Source: an uncultured bacterium (GTDB lineage Bacteria > Pseudomonadota > Gammaproteobacteria > Burkholderiales > Burkholderiaceae_E). From it: a stretch of DNA of 13,230 nucleotides. Position numbers and translations under genes: made by a program. Under the pieces are notes generated by a model. The model made no database searches. It saw nothing but the letters and a program-made list of their open reading frames with translations, and was not told the DNA's origin. Shown here piece by piece: positions 12,695 to 13,230 of this stretch. Numbering within the stretch: position 1 is the first letter of the stretch; each line of letters begins with the position of its first letter. Location: assembly GCA_903864485.1 (NCBI GenBank), contig CAIPGD010000198.1, positions 1 through 13,230 on the forward strand. Direction: 5' to 3'.

Positions 12695-13230
12695 TCACTT
12701 GACCGTCGGCGGGGTCTCAAAAGTATGGAACGGGGCTGGGCTCGGCACGGTCCACTCCAGACCATGAGCACCTTCCCAGACTTGCGCCGTCGCTGGCTTT
12801 CCGCCGCGAATACACTTGATGACCGCCCACAGGAAAATCAACTGGCTGAGTCCGAAGCCAAAAGCCGAGACCGTCACAAACGCATTGAAATCAGCGAACT
12901 GCATTGCGTAGTCGGCATAGCGACGCGGCATTCCGGCGAGGCCCAGGAAGTGCATCGGGAAGAAGGTCAGGTTGAATGTAATCAGCGAGGCCCAGAAATG
13001 GAACTTACCCAAGCCCTCGTCGTACATGTGGCCCGTCCACTTGGGCAACCAGAAGTAGGTGCCAGCGAAGAGCGCGAACAGTGAGCCCGCCACCAGAACG
13101 TAGTGGAAGTGCGCGACGACGTAGTAAGTGTCGTGGAGCTGGATGTCGAGCGGGGCTACCGACAGGATGATGCCGGTCAAGCCACCCATCGTGAAGACGA
13201 AAATAAAGCCGATCGCGAACAGCATCGGGG
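12695..13230 (-). CDS. ctaD: Cytochrome c oxidase subunit I, C-terminal part (runs off the right edge)
   Basis: This is the last 178 or so residues of the catalytic subunit of the aa3 oxidase, which reduces oxygen to water while pumping protons. The fragment contains HDTYYVVAHFHYVL near its start: by comparison with the bovine enzyme, the first His-Asp pair binds the magnesium site, and the two His of HFH are the ligands of heme a3 and heme a. Helices GSLFALFAGTYFWLPKW, FWASLITFNLTFFPMHFLGL, RRYADY and the final SAFGFGLSQLIFLWAVI follow, ending TPPTVK. The reading frame continues to the window edge without an in-window start; the internal Met at 13225 is not the true start. Downstream genes follow within ten bases. 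Confidence 0.97.
   Translation of the reverse strand, partial: PMLFAIGFIFVFTMGGLTGIILSVAPLDIQLHDTYYVVAHFHYVLVAGSLFALFAGTYFWLPKWTGHMYDEGLGKFHFWASLITFNLTFFPMHFLGLAGMPRRYADYAMQFADFNAFVTVSAFGFGLSQLIFLWAVIKCIRGGKPATAQVWEGAHGLEWTVPSPAPFHTFETPPTVK

Overview
The window looks like chromosomal core sequence from a GC-rich betaproteobacterium, probably Burkholderiales. The main reason is the cytochrome c oxidase cluster: subunit I, a tiny assembly protein, CtaG/COX11, a DUF2970 protein, subunit III, a DUF2909 twin-membrane protein on the opposite strand, SURF1, a CXXXC membrane protein, CtaA, CtaB and SCO. I know this layout from betaproteobacteria. No rRNA, tRNA, CRISPR array, insertion sequence, prophage or defence gene is visible.

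Positions 1-2816 hold a divergent polyphosphate pair: the N-terminal 386 codons of ppk (minus, running off the left edge) and a complete ppx (plus), separated by 96 bases. Positions 2866-4287 hold a minus-strand set, rsmD-coaD-yfhL (rRNA methylation, coenzyme A synthesis, ferredoxin), with a 32-base overlap and a 5-base gap that suggest one transcript. Positions 4344-6426 hold ftsY and rpoH on the plus strand.

The clearest regulatory signal is a perfect CIRCE operator (HrcA-binding inverted repeat) at 5447-5473. It lies over a plausible rpoH promoter and contains the ftsY stop codon. This suggests that the repressor HrcA controls synthesis of the heat-shock sigma factor.

Positions 6442-13230 are aa3-type cytochrome c oxidase structural and assembly genes, all on the minus strand except one small gene. 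They cover the catalytic subunit, copper delivery to CuB (CtaG) and CuA (SCO), heme A synthesis (CtaB then CtaA), SURF1 and subunit III. Several joints overlap by four bases, so translation is probably coupled. The cox group and rpoH converge with only 15 bases between stop codons.

At a finer scale, three unrelated genes (coaD, ftsY, sco) carry in-frame 9-bp tandem repeats in linker or tail regions, and a 10-bp tandem repeat spans the end of the 33-residue oxidase protein. I found no wholly new system. The best leads are the CIRCE-rpoH arrangement, the poorly characterised CXXXC membrane protein at 9082-9654, and the small membrane proteins of the oxidase cluster.
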